64,000 bases of DNA from Cupriavidus sp. BIS7 (GCF_000292345.1 NZ_ALOU01000047.1:84377-148376); one strand, 5' to 3'. Counted from the stretch's first letter, positions 8,470 to 17,694 are shown. Numbers and translations: made by a program. The notes: generated by a model not told the origin, from the sequence alone.

Positions 8470-9351
8470 TCAGCGCCTTCCCTCTATGGCCGGAGAAAAC
8501 CAGCGCAGTAGGAGCACATTAACTTCGTGCGGCCGTTCATACTGCACCCAATGACCGGCACCAGGAATCAAGCACCAATCGCTGCCATAGACATCCGCCG
8601 CGAGTCGCTGTGCAGCCTCGTACGGCTCAGCAGTCACGTCGTGTTCGCCCCATACAAGCAGTGTCGGCCCCTGGTAATCCTCCAACGCCGCTGCCAGAAA
8701 AGGATGCCGAGAAATCGCCTTGCTTCGAAATCTGGTGGCCTGGCAAGCTCGTTCATGGACTTCCATGGCAAGCGAGTCGATACTCGCATCGTCGTGCAGC
8801 ATGAGTGCACGCAAGTTGTGCCGCAAAGCGCCCTTTGCTTCCACGGGGTCATCGACCCGCCAGTCACGCATTTCCAGGCTCTGTCGTCGAACGCCGCCGT
8901 GTCCAGCCGGGCCTAGCAATGCGAGCCTCTCCACATTGCCGCAGCGAGCTGCGACATTTGCAGCCACGAGACCTCCGAACGAGAAGCCAACCAGCAGGAT
9001 TGGCTCATCCGAGCCAAAGAGCTCCTCGATACAGGCGCATACCGTCTTTACCAGCCGTTCAAACCGGTCAGTTGCGTGGGCCTCCCCGGGCAAGGCGTCT
9101 GAATCGCCAAAGCCGGGCAGGTCCGGCAGCCAGAGCGTATGGGAGCCCAGGAGCGCTTCGATATTCCGCACCCAATGCAACCAACTTCCGTGGCCCCCAT
9201 GAATGAGTACAAGTGGCGGCCCGCTACCGAACCGCCGCCAAACGACTTCCTGCCCACAGACGTTGACTCTGTGTACTTCGCAGAGCGCTTCAATCCGAGC
9301 GATAACCTCGCTCGGGGTAGACGCTGAAGTCGGGAGTCGCTGCTTTGTCAC
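8470..9351 (-). CDS. Alpha/beta hydrolase
   Basis: 293 residues. The oxyanion segment LVLIHGGHGSWLHW is near residues 47-60, the nucleophile elbow GFSFGG has Ser at about 124, the acid is probably in LLVWGEHDVTAEP, and the histidine is in GAGHWVQYERP. These fit the esterase/C-C hydrolase branch of the fold (MhpC/DmpD-like). The first four bases overlap the end of the acyl-CoA ligase gene, and the stop is two bases before the dehydrogenase start. It may release the acid that the operon's ligase activates, either from an ester or from a diketone. No signal peptide is seen, so the enzyme is cytosolic. Confidence 0.92.
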   Translation of the reverse strand: MTKQRLPTSASTPSEVIARIEALCEVHRVNVCGQEVVWRRFGSGPPLVLIHGGHGSWLHWVRNIEALLGSHTLWLPDLPGFGDSDALPGEAHATDRFERLVKTVCACIEELFGSDEPILLVGFSFGGLVAANVAARCGNVERLALLGPAGHGGVRRQSLEMRDWRVDDPVEAKGALRHNLRALMLHDDASIDSLAMEVHERACQATRFRSKAISRHPFLAAALEDYQGPTLLVWGEHDVTAEPYEAAQRLAADVYGSDWCLIPGAGHWVQYERPHEVNVLLLRWFSPAIEGRR

Positions 9352-11435
9352 GACCGCAGGACCAGTGCATCAACCGCAACGACGCCTTGCCCTTCCGGGA
9401 GCACCATCATCGGGTTAACTTCGGCTTCAGCAATACGGAGCTCGGGCTTCACTGCCAACTGAGACAATGCAGACACTGCCTGGGCCAAGGCTTCCAAGTC
9501 ACCACGAGGACGACCACGGAGGCCAGACACCGTCTTCAGCGCCTTTACCTCGGCAATCATCTCCCGTGCGGTCTCGACACTCACAGGAGCCAGTCGGATG
9601 CTCCGGTCTCGGGCAACTTCTGCCCAGATGCCACCAGCAGCCAGCATGATGATGGAACCTGCTTCAGCATCAATACGATAGCCGACGAGTACTTCGGTGA
9701 GCCCCTTTGTCATGGGCTGCACGAGCACCTCTTCGCACCGCTTCTCCGGCGCACGCTCGGCCAGGTTGGTGCGCAGCGTTGCAAGGGCTGTTTCCAGACC
9801 AGCATGGTCTTGGATGCCCAAAACAACGCCCCCCACTTCCGTCTTATGGGGAATGTCTTCAGAGCAAACCTTGGCAACAACTGGGTAGCCAAAGCTGAGT
9901 TGCTTTGCCGGGCCCTGAAGTGGCATCGTCACGGCTGGGGCATGGGGCACGCCGACAGCATCAAGCACCTCATACGCCTGTGCTTCGCTGAGCGTCCGTA
10001 CCGGCGCGTCCACGGCTTGGGCGGTAGGTTGCTCGCCGGGCGAGCGACGCGCAAAGAGGGCCGCAATCGCATCAGCGCAAGCCTCAGGCGAGCGGAAGCA
10101 CGGCACTCCGGCTGCGGTCAGCGAGGCCAAGGCTTCCGGTGCGTCAGGCACCAGCATCGCTGCCAGAGGCTTGGCACTCAATGCACTGTCGAGGATGGGC
10201 TTCACGGCCAGTTGAGGTTGGAAGCGAGCGGATGAGCCCACCACCGCGAGGACCAGGTCGAACTCCGGCGCCTGGAACATGATGTCCAGCGCTCCCTTCA
10301 TGACATTGTAGTTGGTGCCCGCAAGCGTCAGGTCCAGCACGCGACCGGCCGACACTGAGATGCCGGCAGCTTCGAACTTCGCCAGTGTTTCGGCCGAAGC
10401 GGGCTCGACCACGACGTCGCGGATACCCAGTTGGTCCACCGCCATGGCCGCGCCACCACCCGTCGTGGTGACCACGCCTACGCGCTTCGGTGCCGAAACA
10501 CCGGAGAGCGGGATACGCTCAGCCAGCGGGAAGGTCTCAAGCAGCGCTTCGAGAATACCGACGCGGGCGATGCCGAGGTCCTTGAGGAAGGCGTCAGCAA
10601 TATCGTCTTCACCGGCGAGTGCGCCAGTGTGTGTCGCAGCCATTTCAGCGGCTGCTGCCGAGCGACCCAGCTTGTAAGCGATAACCGGTTTGCCCCGCTT
10701 TGCCGCTTCGACGGCGAAGGCGCGCAGTTTGTCTCCGTGCCGCAAACTTTCCAGGAACAGCAAGTACCCACCAATGCCCGGGTCGTCGAGCGTGGCCGCA
10801 CAGATTTCGCCGACGCAGAGGTCCGATTCGCCACCCACCGAAACCAGACCTGCAAAGCCAACGCCACGCGCCTTGCCGCGAGACACGAGCGAGCCAATCA
10901 TGCTTCCGCTGTGCGAAGCTACAAACACTCTCCCTTGGGGCAGGTCCGGCTCGGCAAAGGCCGCGTTAGCCGTCAGCACCAGGCCTGCACGCGGATTTAC
11001 CACACCCAGACTGCTCGGCCCCAGAATGCGCAGACCAGTCTTACGCGAGATGTCCGTCAGAGCCGCTTCCCGTGCAGCACCCTCAGGGCCGGACTCCGAG
11101 AAGCCGCTCGCCAGAATCGTCACCACCTTCACGCCGAGACCGGCGCATTCTTGCACTGCCTCGAGCACCGTGTTGGTTGGCGTGAGGATGAAGACATGCT
11201 CCGGTACTTCGGGCAGGTCTGCAAGGCTGGGATAGGCAGTCTCGCCCTGCACAGATTGCCGGTTGGGGTTAATCGGATAAATCTTCCCCGCGAAGCCCGC
11301 AGCGCGTAGGAACTTGAGCGGTCGGCCGGCCGTCTTGCCTGCATCATCCGATGCGCCGAAGAGTGCCACGCTGCGTGGAGCCAGCAGCGCCTGCGCAAGA
11401 GCAGCGTCAGGTTGAATGGTTGCGGTCGTATTCAT
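9348..11435 (-). CDS. ADP-forming (NDP-forming) acyl-CoA ligase/acetate-CoA ligase family
   Basis: Starts at the ATG at 11435 (MNTTATIQPD); 695 residues. Domain order is that of single-chain ADP-forming acyl-CoA synthetases: an N-terminal CoA-binding domain (RSVALFGASDDAGKTAGRPL near 20-40), a succinyl-CoA-ligase-like domain with the probable phospho-histidine in AATHTGALAGEDD, and a C-terminal ATP-grasp domain (PVVAKVCSEDIPHKTEVGGV, then EVLVGYRIDAEAG). It would make a CoA thioester from an organic acid using ATP and yielding ADP and phosphate. With the acyl-CoA dehydrogenase gene in the same operon it forms an activation-oxidation pair. The acid is unknown. Confidence 0.92.
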   Translation of the reverse strand: MNTTATIQPDAALAQALLAPRSVALFGASDDAGKTAGRPLKFLRAAGFAGKIYPINPNRQSVQGETAYPSLADLPEVPEHVFILTPTNTVLEAVQECAGLGVKVVTILASGFSESGPEGAAREAALTDISRKTGLRILGPSSLGVVNPRAGLVLTANAAFAEPDLPQGRVFVASHSGSMIGSLVSRGKARGVGFAGLVSVGGESDLCVGEICAATLDDPGIGGYLLFLESLRHGDKLRAFAVEAAKRGKPVIAYKLGRSAAAAEMAATHTGALAGEDDIADAFLKDLGIARVGILEALLETFPLAERIPLSGVSAPKRVGVVTTTGGGAAMAVDQLGIRDVVVEPASAETLAKFEAAGISVSAGRVLDLTLAGTNYNVMKGALDIMFQAPEFDLVLAVVGSSARFQPQLAVKPILDSALSAKPLAAMLVPDAPEALASLTAAGVPCFRSPEACADAIAALFARRSPGEQPTAQAVDAPVRTLSEAQAYEVLDAVGVPHAPAVTMPLQGPAKQLSFGYPVVAKVCSEDIPHKTEVGGVVLGIQDHAGLETALATLRTNLAERAPEKRCEEVLVQPMTKGLTEVLVGYRIDAEAGSIIMLAAGGIWAEVARDRSIRLAPVSVETAREMIAEVKALKTVSGLRGRPRGDLEALAQAVSALSQLAVKPELRIAEAEVNPMMVLPEGQGVVAVDALVLRS

Positions 11436-11445
11436 GATTACTCGA

Positions 11446-12426
11446 TTAATCCAACGTGACTTTGACAGTTTTGAAGACCTTCGCCATGTGGTCGACGTCC
11501 TTGTCGATATAGGCCTTGAATTCGGTGGCACTGCTGCCCACGAGCACCCCACCCTGTGCCTGGAGAGCGTCCTTCATCTCCTTCGACGTGGCGGCTTGCG
11601 CAACGGCCTTCTGAAGCTTTTCAAGGATTGGCTTCGGCGTGCCCGCCGGAGCGAACAAGCCGCTCCAGGAGTCGACATCGAATCCAGGCAGACCGGCCTC
11701 CTCCATGGTGGGCACGTTCGGCAGCGAAGGCAACCTCTTCGGTGCTGCCACAGCAATCGGACGTACCTGGCCACCCTTGAGATACGGCATCGCCGATATA
11801 GCCGTCATGAAGGCCATTGACACATTGCCGGCAATCAGGTCGGTCACGACGGCGGATGCACCCTTGTACGGGACATGAATAAGGTTGAGTCCAGCCTGCT
11901 GCTTCAGCAACTCACCTGCGTAGTGCTGCGTGCCACCGTTGCCGGTGGAGGCAAACGACAGCTTGCCGGGCTCCTTCTTCGCAAGTGCGATGAGTTCCTT
12001 CAGGTTGTGCGCCTGCAGCGTCGGGCTCACCGCCAGAATCACCGGTGCTGACATGACCTGGGAAATCGGCTCAAAGCTCGTCTTGACGTTCCATTTCAGA
12101 TTCTTGTAGACGAATCCGTTGGAAGCAATCGGTGCTGCCGCGAAAAGCAGGGTGTAGCCATCCGGCTTCGCGGAAGCGACCGCCTCGGATGCGATATTCG
12201 AACCCGCCCCCGGCTTGTTTTCCACTACGAAGGACTGTCCCAGCGACGTCGACAGTTGCTTTGCCAAGAGGCGAGCGACTACGTCAGTCGGACCACCGGC
12301 CTGGTAGCCAACGAGCAGCCGGACAGGACGGTTCGGATAGTCGGCCGGGGTCTCCGCCGCTGCCGCGCCCCAAGCCAGTGCCAACACAACGGGGGCGACG
12401 AATTTGAAAGCGAAATTCAACTTCAT
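11446..12426 (-). CDS. Bug/TctC-family periplasmic substrate-binding protein
   Basis: The ATG at 12426 (MKLNFAFKF) gives 326 residues with a signal peptide ending at AAAAE-like GAAAAETPADYP. Hallmarks of the Bug family follow: YPNRPVRLLVGYQAGGPTDVVAR, VENKPGAGSNIA, KPDGYTLLFA, HVPYKGASAVVTDL and LPNVPTMEEAG. Bug proteins bind carboxylates, often amino acids or aromatic acids, in the periplasm. There is no tctA or tctB in the window, so it is an orphan receptor. It is clearly similar along its length to the product of the next gene upstream (12431-13414), four bases away, pointing to a tandem duplication. Confidence 0.94.
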   Translation of the reverse strand: MKLNFAFKFVAPVVLALAWGAAAAETPADYPNRPVRLLVGYQAGGPTDVVARLLAKQLSTSLGQSFVVENKPGAGSNIASEAVASAKPDGYTLLFAAAPIASNGFVYKNLKWNVKTSFEPISQVMSAPVILAVSPTLQAHNLKELIALAKKEPGKLSFASTGNGGTQHYAGELLKQQAGLNLIHVPYKGASAVVTDLIAGNVSMAFMTAISAMPYLKGGQVRPIAVAAPKRLPSLPNVPTMEEAGLPGFDVDSWSGLFAPAGTPKPILEKLQKAVAQAATSKEMKDALQAQGGVLVGSSATEFKAYIDKDVDHMAKVFKTVKVTLD

Positions 12427-12430
12427 TTTT

Positions 12431-13414
12431 TCAATCCAACGATAGCTTGATAGAACGCGCAAAGGCGGTGCCCTGCGTAACTTCCTTCTTCAGGTAAGCC
12501 GAGAACTCCTCAGGGGTACTGCCAACAACAGTCGCCCCCTGTTCCTCGAACGATTTACGTACGTCCGGTTGCTCAAGGATTTTCCGCACTTCCCGACCTA
12601 ATTTTTCGACGATTTCCTTTGGCGTACCGGCAGGAGCAAACAGTCCATTCCAGGAATCGAGCTCTACCCCTTGCACGCCAGCCTCGGCCATCGTTGGCAC
12701 GTTCGGCAGTTGAGGAATGCGGCGGTTGGAAGTTACGCCAAGCGGTAGCAGCTTGCCGCTCTTGAAGTAGGGCATCGCACTGAGCACGGTCATGAAATAC
12801 ATGTCCGTTTCGCCGCCCAGCACTGCAGTCACCGCCGGTCCACTTCCTTTGTAGGGAACGTGCAGCAAGTCGATGCTCGCCTTGCTCTTGAACAGTTCAC
12901 CCGCGATATGAGGCACCGACCCCGGGCCAGACGAGGCGAACGTGTACTTGCCCGGCTCTTTCTTGGCCTTTGCAACGAGTTCCGAAACCGTCTTGACTTG
13001 GACCTTCGGATTGATGGCAAGAACAGCCGGAGCTGACATCAGGCGCGAAATCGGCTCAAAGCTCTTTAGCGCGTCGTAACGAATGTTCTTGTAGAGAACG
13101 CTGTTCCACGTAAGCTGTGATGCGGCAATCATCAGCGTGTAGCCATCAGCCGGACTCTGCGCAAGCATTTCGGAGGCGACGTTCGACCCAGCACCTGGCT
13201 TGTTATCCACGATGAATGACTGCCCCATGGATGCTTGCAGCTTCGCTGCAATGAGCCGAGCTGTCAGGTCAGTGGGCCCTCCCGCCGGATACCCGACAAG
13301 AATACGGACAGGTTTGTTGGGATATGAGCTGACGCTGGGTTGTGCCTGGCTTAGCGCTGGCATGAGCGAAGCGGCCATCACCAGCGCTGTAGCGCTGCCG
13401 ATTTTTGCAAACAT
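12431..13414 (-). CDS. Bug/TctC-family periplasmic substrate-binding protein, second copy
   Basis: 327 residues with a ribosome site (TGGAG) ahead of the ATG at 13414 and a signal peptide ending near ALSQAQ. The family motifs are present: YPNKPVRILVGYPAGGPTDLTAR, VDNKPGAGSNVASE, SPADGYTLMIA, HVPYKGSGPAV and LPNVPTMAEAG. It shares long blocks with its downstream neighbour (SFEPIS.LMSAP, SAMPY, LPNVPTM.EAG, FAPAGTPK), so the two are paralogues within one operon. It probably scavenges the carboxylate the operon degrades, or acts as a sensor or receptor for an unlinked TctAB. Confidence 0.94.
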   Translation of the reverse strand: MFAKIGSATALVMAASLMPALSQAQPSVSSYPNKPVRILVGYPAGGPTDLTARLIAAKLQASMGQSFIVDNKPGAGSNVASEMLAQSPADGYTLMIAASQLTWNSVLYKNIRYDALKSFEPISRLMSAPAVLAINPKVQVKTVSELVAKAKKEPGKYTFASSGPGSVPHIAGELFKSKASIDLLHVPYKGSGPAVTAVLGGETDMYFMTVLSAMPYFKSGKLLPLGVTSNRRIPQLPNVPTMAEAGVQGVELDSWNGLFAPAGTPKEIVEKLGREVRKILEQPDVRKSFEEQGATVVGSTPEEFSAYLKKEVTQGTAFARSIKLSLD

Positions 13415-13455
13415 ATGATGTCTCCAGATGTTCTTGATTTCTGCTTACGTACGCG

Positions 13456-14610
13456 TCATGCCTTCGGAGGTCGCTGCGAGAAGGTCCGCTCGAACACGCC
13501 TTCCGCGATGCGGTTCTTCAGCATTTCGATAGAGCCACCAGCAATCATCCAGCCACGGATACGGCGCAGGCAGTACTCAACGATGGATTCTTGGCTGTAC
13601 CCCATACCCCCCATGACTTGCAGGGCTTCGTTGGCAACCTCCCAACCGGCCTGGTTGCAAGCGAGCTTGGCCATCGCGGTGCTGTGCGCAGACGGCAGGC
13701 CGTGCTCGCCTTCCATTGCAGCGCGATAGAGCATCAGTTGTGCGGACTCCAGCTTCAGGGCCATCTCAGCGAACTTCCACTGGACGCCTTGGAAGTCACA
13801 GAGTTCGCGACCGAACTGCTTGCGAATCTTGGCGTGCTCACGAGCGATGTTGAAGCAATGGCGCCCCAGGGCCAGCGAGCGCGACGAGTTGCCCAGACGC
13901 TCGACGTTGAAGCCGGAAATTTGACGTTTGAAGCCGCCTTCACCCAAGAGAAGGTTCTCCTTCGGGATGCGACAATCTTCAAAATACAGTTGGCACCATT
14001 CTTCGCCGCTCATGAACTTCGACGGCTCGCCAACCTGGAACCCCGGTGCACCACGCTCGACCAGAACCGAACCGATACCGCCGACACCCGGACCGAATCG
14101 AACGTAGATGAGGAACAGTTCCGCCTCGGGGCTGTGGGTCGAGAAAATCTTGCTGCCGCTGATGACGTAGTGGTCACCATCCAGCTTCGCGGAAGTCTTG
14201 AGCTCCGTCACTGCGGAGCCAGCTTCCGGCTCAGTCATGCCCAGTGCGATGAGTTTCTTGCCTGCCAGGAGGTCCGGCAGGAAGCGGGCCTTCTGTTCCG
14301 GCGTGGCATATTCGACGAAGGTGCGGATGGGGCCGAAGTTGCCGGCCTGCACGATATCCGCGCTCTTGGGGCATACCAGCGCGACTTCCTGAATCGCAAT
14401 GACGGCATGCATCAAGGTGCCACCTTGGCCACCATCCTCTTCAGGGAAGGCAATGCCCAACAGGCCTTGCTCGGCAAGCATCTGCGCGGCGTCCCATGGG
14501 TACTGGGCCGAATGTGCACGTTCGAGCGCACCTGCCGCCAGCTTGTCTTGGGCGAAACGGCGCACCGATTCTGCAAACGCCTGGTGCTCTTCGCTGAGTT
14601 CAAAGTTCAT
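13456..14610 (-). CDS. Acyl-CoA dehydrogenase family protein
   Basis: 384 residues with GAGGAA before the ATG at 14610. Typical ACAD features are seen: N-terminal helical domain (FELSEEHQAFAESVRRFA), GMTEPEAGSA and the beta-domain KIFSTHS, and C-terminal QFGRELCDFQGVQWKFAEM followed by LQVMGGMGYSQE. The usual catalytic Glu of the EGT motif near the C-terminus is not there: the matching place reads MIAGGSIEM. An alternative Glu, as used by isovaleryl-CoA and long-chain dehydrogenases, could be the one in NVERLGNS. It is the first gene of the seven-gene operon, with a LysR gene 144 bases upstream, and would oxidise the CoA ester made by the ligase. Confidence 0.92.
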   Translation of the reverse strand: MNFELSEEHQAFAESVRRFAQDKLAAGALERAHSAQYPWDAAQMLAEQGLLGIAFPEEDGGQGGTLMHAVIAIQEVALVCPKSADIVQAGNFGPIRTFVEYATPEQKARFLPDLLAGKKLIALGMTEPEAGSAVTELKTSAKLDGDHYVISGSKIFSTHSPEAELFLIYVRFGPGVGGIGSVLVERGAPGFQVGEPSKFMSGEEWCQLYFEDCRIPKENLLLGEGGFKRQISGFNVERLGNSSRSLALGRHCFNIAREHAKIRKQFGRELCDFQGVQWKFAEMALKLESAQLMLYRAAMEGEHGLPSAHSTAMAKLACNQAGWEVANEALQVMGGMGYSQESIVEYCLRRIRGWMIAGGSIEMLKNRIAEGVFERTFSQRPPKA

Positions 14611-14754
14611 TGCTGTTCCTCGGGTATGGACTGTTGACAGGTGTCAGCATCGTCCATACCGGGACAGTTGTGAACTTCGCGTTTGGCGCTCAGTTAGTAG
14701 AATTTGTCATGCCAAGGTGGTCGCTCGTGGCATCGGGTCATTGCGATTCTTGGC

Positions 14755-15672
14755 TCAGGGGCTCTCGGCTTGTCCTGTTTCGCGGGCCACGGTGGTGAGC
14801 AACCAATCGCGGAACGCGACAATCTTCCGAGACTCTCGTTGCACCTGGGGGCGTACCAGGTAATACGCCTTGCCTCGCCGGTAAGGCAACGCAAACGGCC
14901 GTACCAGCCGTCCGGACTCGAGTTCGGGCTTCAGCATGGCCGTTTGTCCGATGGCGATTCCCATGCCGTCCAGCGCCGCTTGCCAGGTCATAACCGAACT
15001 GCCAAAGCTCATCCTCTCCGTGCCGCTTGCCACCTCACCCAGACCGGTGAAATTGAGCCACTCGTCCCAATCAGTCCGTCGGTAATGGGATACCAGCAGG
15101 CGATGTTGCAGCAACGCCTCCTTCGCTCCGCGCGCACCGCGATGGCTCTTAACGTAGGCAGGCGTACATACGGGCTCTATTTCGTCGTGAAAGAGCAGGT
15201 CGCAGCTGACGCGCGGCCAACGGCCGTCTCCGAACTGAATCGCCACGTCAGCCGGGTCGCGGTCAAAGTCAACGTCCGGGATGGCATTGTCGATACGCAC
15301 CTCGATGGTCGGATGCTGCTTCTGAAAGTCAGGTAGCCGCGGGATGAGCCATTTGGCCGCGAAGGTCGTGTAAGTACGAACGCGTAACGCGCCCTGAGAA
15401 GTGCTTCGGAAAATACGTGCGGTCGCGGACGCAATAGCGTCAAATGCGGGCAACACCTCCCGCGCATAGGTCTCGCCGTGCTTGGTCAGCGTCACCCCGT
15501 GCCGTTCCCTGCGAAAGAGTTCAACCCCCAAGTACTCTTCCAACACAGCAATTTGCTTACTTACGGCTGATTGGGAAACGTGCAACTCTTGCGCCGCACC
15601 GGTCAGATTGCTTGTCCGGGCAACCGCTTCGAAGACCCGCAATGGGTTGAGGGGAGGAATACGCCGGGCCAT
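14755..15672 (-). CDS. LysR-family transcriptional regulator (GcvA-like)
   Basis: 305 residues. The N-terminal helix-turn-helix is clear (LRVFEAVARTSNLTGAAQELHVSQSAVSKQI, residues about 11-41), followed by LEEYLGVELFRRERHGVTLT and a co-inducer domain beginning near residue 90 (GALRVRTYTTFAAKWLIPRL), a pattern common in GcvA-type members. It is read in the same direction as the seven-gene catabolic operon, 144 bases upstream of its first gene, and is divergent from the 2-hydroxyacid dehydrogenase gene at 15814. It could control either or both. Candidate T-N11-A boxes would be in 15673-15813, which I have not resolved. Confidence 0.93.
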   Translation of the reverse strand: MARRIPPLNPLRVFEAVARTSNLTGAAQELHVSQSAVSKQIAVLEEYLGVELFRRERHGVTLTKHGETYAREVLPAFDAIASATARIFRSTSQGALRVRTYTTFAAKWLIPRLPDFQKQHPTIEVRIDNAIPDVDFDRDPADVAIQFGDGRWPRVSCDLLFHDEIEPVCTPAYVKSHRGARGAKEALLQHRLLVSHYRRTDWDEWLNFTGLGEVASGTERMSFGSSVMTWQAALDGMGIAIGQTAMLKPELESGRLVRPFALPYRRGKAYYLVRPQVQRESRKIVAFRDWLLTTVARETGQAESP

Positions 15673-15813
15673 CGCGTCCTTCGTGACAAGAAATGAGATT
15701 TTATTATACCTAGATGCGGGATTGGAAGTGGTCTTCGAGTGACGACGCCGCCTAGAATTCGCCTATATGGCAGCTCACTCCCGAGCGAGCCCCTTGGCTA
15801 AGGAAACTTACTT

Positions 15814-16755
15814 GTGAACAACGAACAGAAGCCGGTAATCCTCGTAACCGGTGCTGATTTGGCACAACAAGCACTCGACCTCCTGCAAGATTTCAATGTG
15901 GTCTACGCAGGCAAACAGCCAAGCGAGACCCAAGTCATTGCACTGGCCACCGAGCACAACCCGGTTGCCATCATCGCCCGCTACGGCAAAATCACGGCAG
16001 CCATGATGGACGCGGCGCCAGGTCTGAAAATAATCTCGCGCCATGGGAGTGGGGTCGACGTCGTGGACCGTGACGCGGCTGCGGCAAGGGGTATCGAGGT
16101 TCGCGCCGCCGTGGGCGCCAACGCCGCCGCCGTTGCTGAGCATGCCTGGGCGCTCATCCTGGGATGCGCCAAATCGGTGGTTCACCTCAATGCCCGGATG
16201 CGCGCCGGCCACTGGGACAAGGCGACGCACAAGACAATCGAGCTGAGCGGCCGGACCCTTGGCATCGTAGGACTCGGAGAAATCGGCCGGCGCACTGCTG
16301 TCATTGGCCTGGCCATGGGCATGAACGTGCTTGCCTATGACCCGTCCGGGAAGGCGGCTATCGAAGGCGTCAAGCTTGTCTCTCTTGATAAGCTGTACGA
16401 AGAATCCGACGTGGTGTCCCTCCATTGCCCCCTCACAGACGGGAATCGTAGGATGATTAACCGTGAAACCCTCAGTCGTTTCAAGGATGGCGCGATTTTC
16501 GTCAACACCGCGCGCGGTGGTTTGGTAGATGAAGGCGCCCTTGTGGACGCTTTGAATTCCGGCAAGCTCTATGCCGCAGGCCTGGACAGCTTCGAAGTTG
16601 AGCCTTTCGTGGCGAATCATCCGTTCTGCGAGGTTCCGAATCTCATTCTGTCGCCACATGTTGGCGGTGTCAGCGATGCGGCCTATGTGAATCTCGGATT
16701 GGCCGCAGCACGCAATGTTCTGAGTGTGGTCCCGGCACCAAGTGCAATCGCTTGA
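15814..16755 (+). CDS. D-isomer-specific 2-hydroxyacid dehydrogenase, second
   Basis: The start is a GTG at 15814 with AAGGAAAC about ten bases upstream; the product has 313 residues. It resembles phosphoglycerate dehydrogenase-type members: ISRHGSGVDVVD, AVGANAAAVAEHA near residue 100, the nucleotide motif GIVGLGEIGRRTA near 150, catalytic Arg in NTARGGLVDE, Glu in FEVEPF and His in SPHVGGVSD. It would reduce a 2-oxo acid or oxidise a 2-hydroxy acid. Its stop is 20 bases before the ATG of the amidohydrolase gene, so the two form a small operon divergent from the LysR gene. Confidence 0.94.
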   Translation: MNNEQKPVILVTGADLAQQALDLLQDFNVVYAGKQPSETQVIALATEHNPVAIIARYGKITAAMMDAAPGLKIISRHGSGVDVVDRDAAAARGIEVRAAVGANAAAVAEHAWALILGCAKSVVHLNARMRAGHWDKATHKTIELSGRTLGIVGLGEIGRRTAVIGLAMGMNVLAYDPSGKAAIEGVKLVSLDKLYEESDVVSLHCPLTDGNRRMINRETLSRFKDGAIFVNTARGGLVDEGALVDALNSGKLYAAGLDSFEVEPFVANHPFCEVPNLILSPHVGGVSDAAYVNLGLAAARNVLSVVPAPSAIA

Positions 16756-16775
16756 GGACAAGAAGGCCTCAGCTC

Positions 16776-17645
16776 ATGACCAATCAGCCGCCTCGCGCAG
16801 AAGCCGCGCCAGAATTCGTGGTTCCAAAGGGAGCCACGGACTGTCATTGTCACGTCTTTGGTCCGTATGGCCTGTTTCCTCTATCCGAGGAACGCACATA
16901 CACGCCGCCAGAATGTACACCTCAAACGTATCTTCATCTGCTCGATAGCTTGCACATCGAGCGCGGCGTTCTGGTACAGCCCTCTGCGCATGGGTTGGAT
17001 AATCGCGCGCTTCTCAATGCGCTCGCCATGACTCCTGAATGTCTGCGCGGCGTAGCTGTCGTCGACCCCACAATCGATGAGAGCGAACTTGCAGCGCTGC
17101 ATGGGAAGGGGGTCAGCGGGCTTCGGTTTAGTCGCCTCCTACACCATGGACAGCAGCGTTACAAGAATGCTGTCGATGTTGCAGAGGTGCACAAGGTCTT
17201 GCCAGCCTTGCGCAACCTTGGCATGCACGTGCAGCTTTGGGCAGACATTGACGTACTTGTAGAACTCGAGCCATTAATCCGCAAGGCCGGCGTACCGTTC
17301 GTGCTCGACCACATGGGTCGAGTAAACCCGAGTACGGGCGTGAACGACCCGCGCTTTGCGGTCCTTCTACGCCTGCTTGGTGACGGCCTGGTCTGGGTGA
17401 AGCTCACCCCGTATCGGGTTTCGAGCAACTATCCATGCTACGAGGATGTTCTGCCTTTTCACGAACGCATGTTGGAGGCTAACGAGGACCGGCTCGTCTG
17501 GGGGTCTGATTGGCCGCACGTGAACATGTCGCGGAATCTTCCGGATGCAGGGTATCTGCTGAATCTCCTTAACGCATGGACACCAAGCCGCTCCCAGCTT
17601 GAAAAGATTCTCGTCCACAATCCAGCTCGCCTATACGGCTTCTAA
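16776..17645 (+). CDS. Amidohydrolase 2 family protein (PDC lactonase-like)
   Basis: Started at the ATG at 16776, with AGAAGG nine bases upstream; a TTG at 16752 would overlap the previous gene. The 289 residues show the metal-dependent hydrolase pattern of Amidohydro_2: TDCHCHVFGP with His24 and His26, VLDHMGRVNP near residue 176 and WGSDWPHVNM near 243. These positions are arranged as in 2-pyrone-4,6-dicarboxylate lactonase and related enzymes that open lactone rings of dicarboxylates. It is co-transcribed with a 2-hydroxyacid dehydrogenase gene, so hydrolysis of a lactone to a hydroxy or oxo acid is a reasonable guess. Confidence 0.92.
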   Translation: MTNQPPRAEAAPEFVVPKGATDCHCHVFGPYGLFPLSEERTYTPPECTPQTYLHLLDSLHIERGVLVQPSAHGLDNRALLNALAMTPECLRGVAVVDPTIDESELAALHGKGVSGLRFSRLLHHGQQRYKNAVDVAEVHKVLPALRNLGMHVQLWADIDVLVELEPLIRKAGVPFVLDHMGRVNPSTGVNDPRFAVLLRLLGDGLVWVKLTPYRVSSNYPCYEDVLPFHERMLEANEDRLVWGSDWPHVNMSRNLPDAGYLLNLLNAWTPSRSQLEKILVHNPARLYGF

Positions 17646-17694
17646 ACCGCATCACAGATGCTGGCGTGATTCCACGCCTGTCAATGCAATGGCA

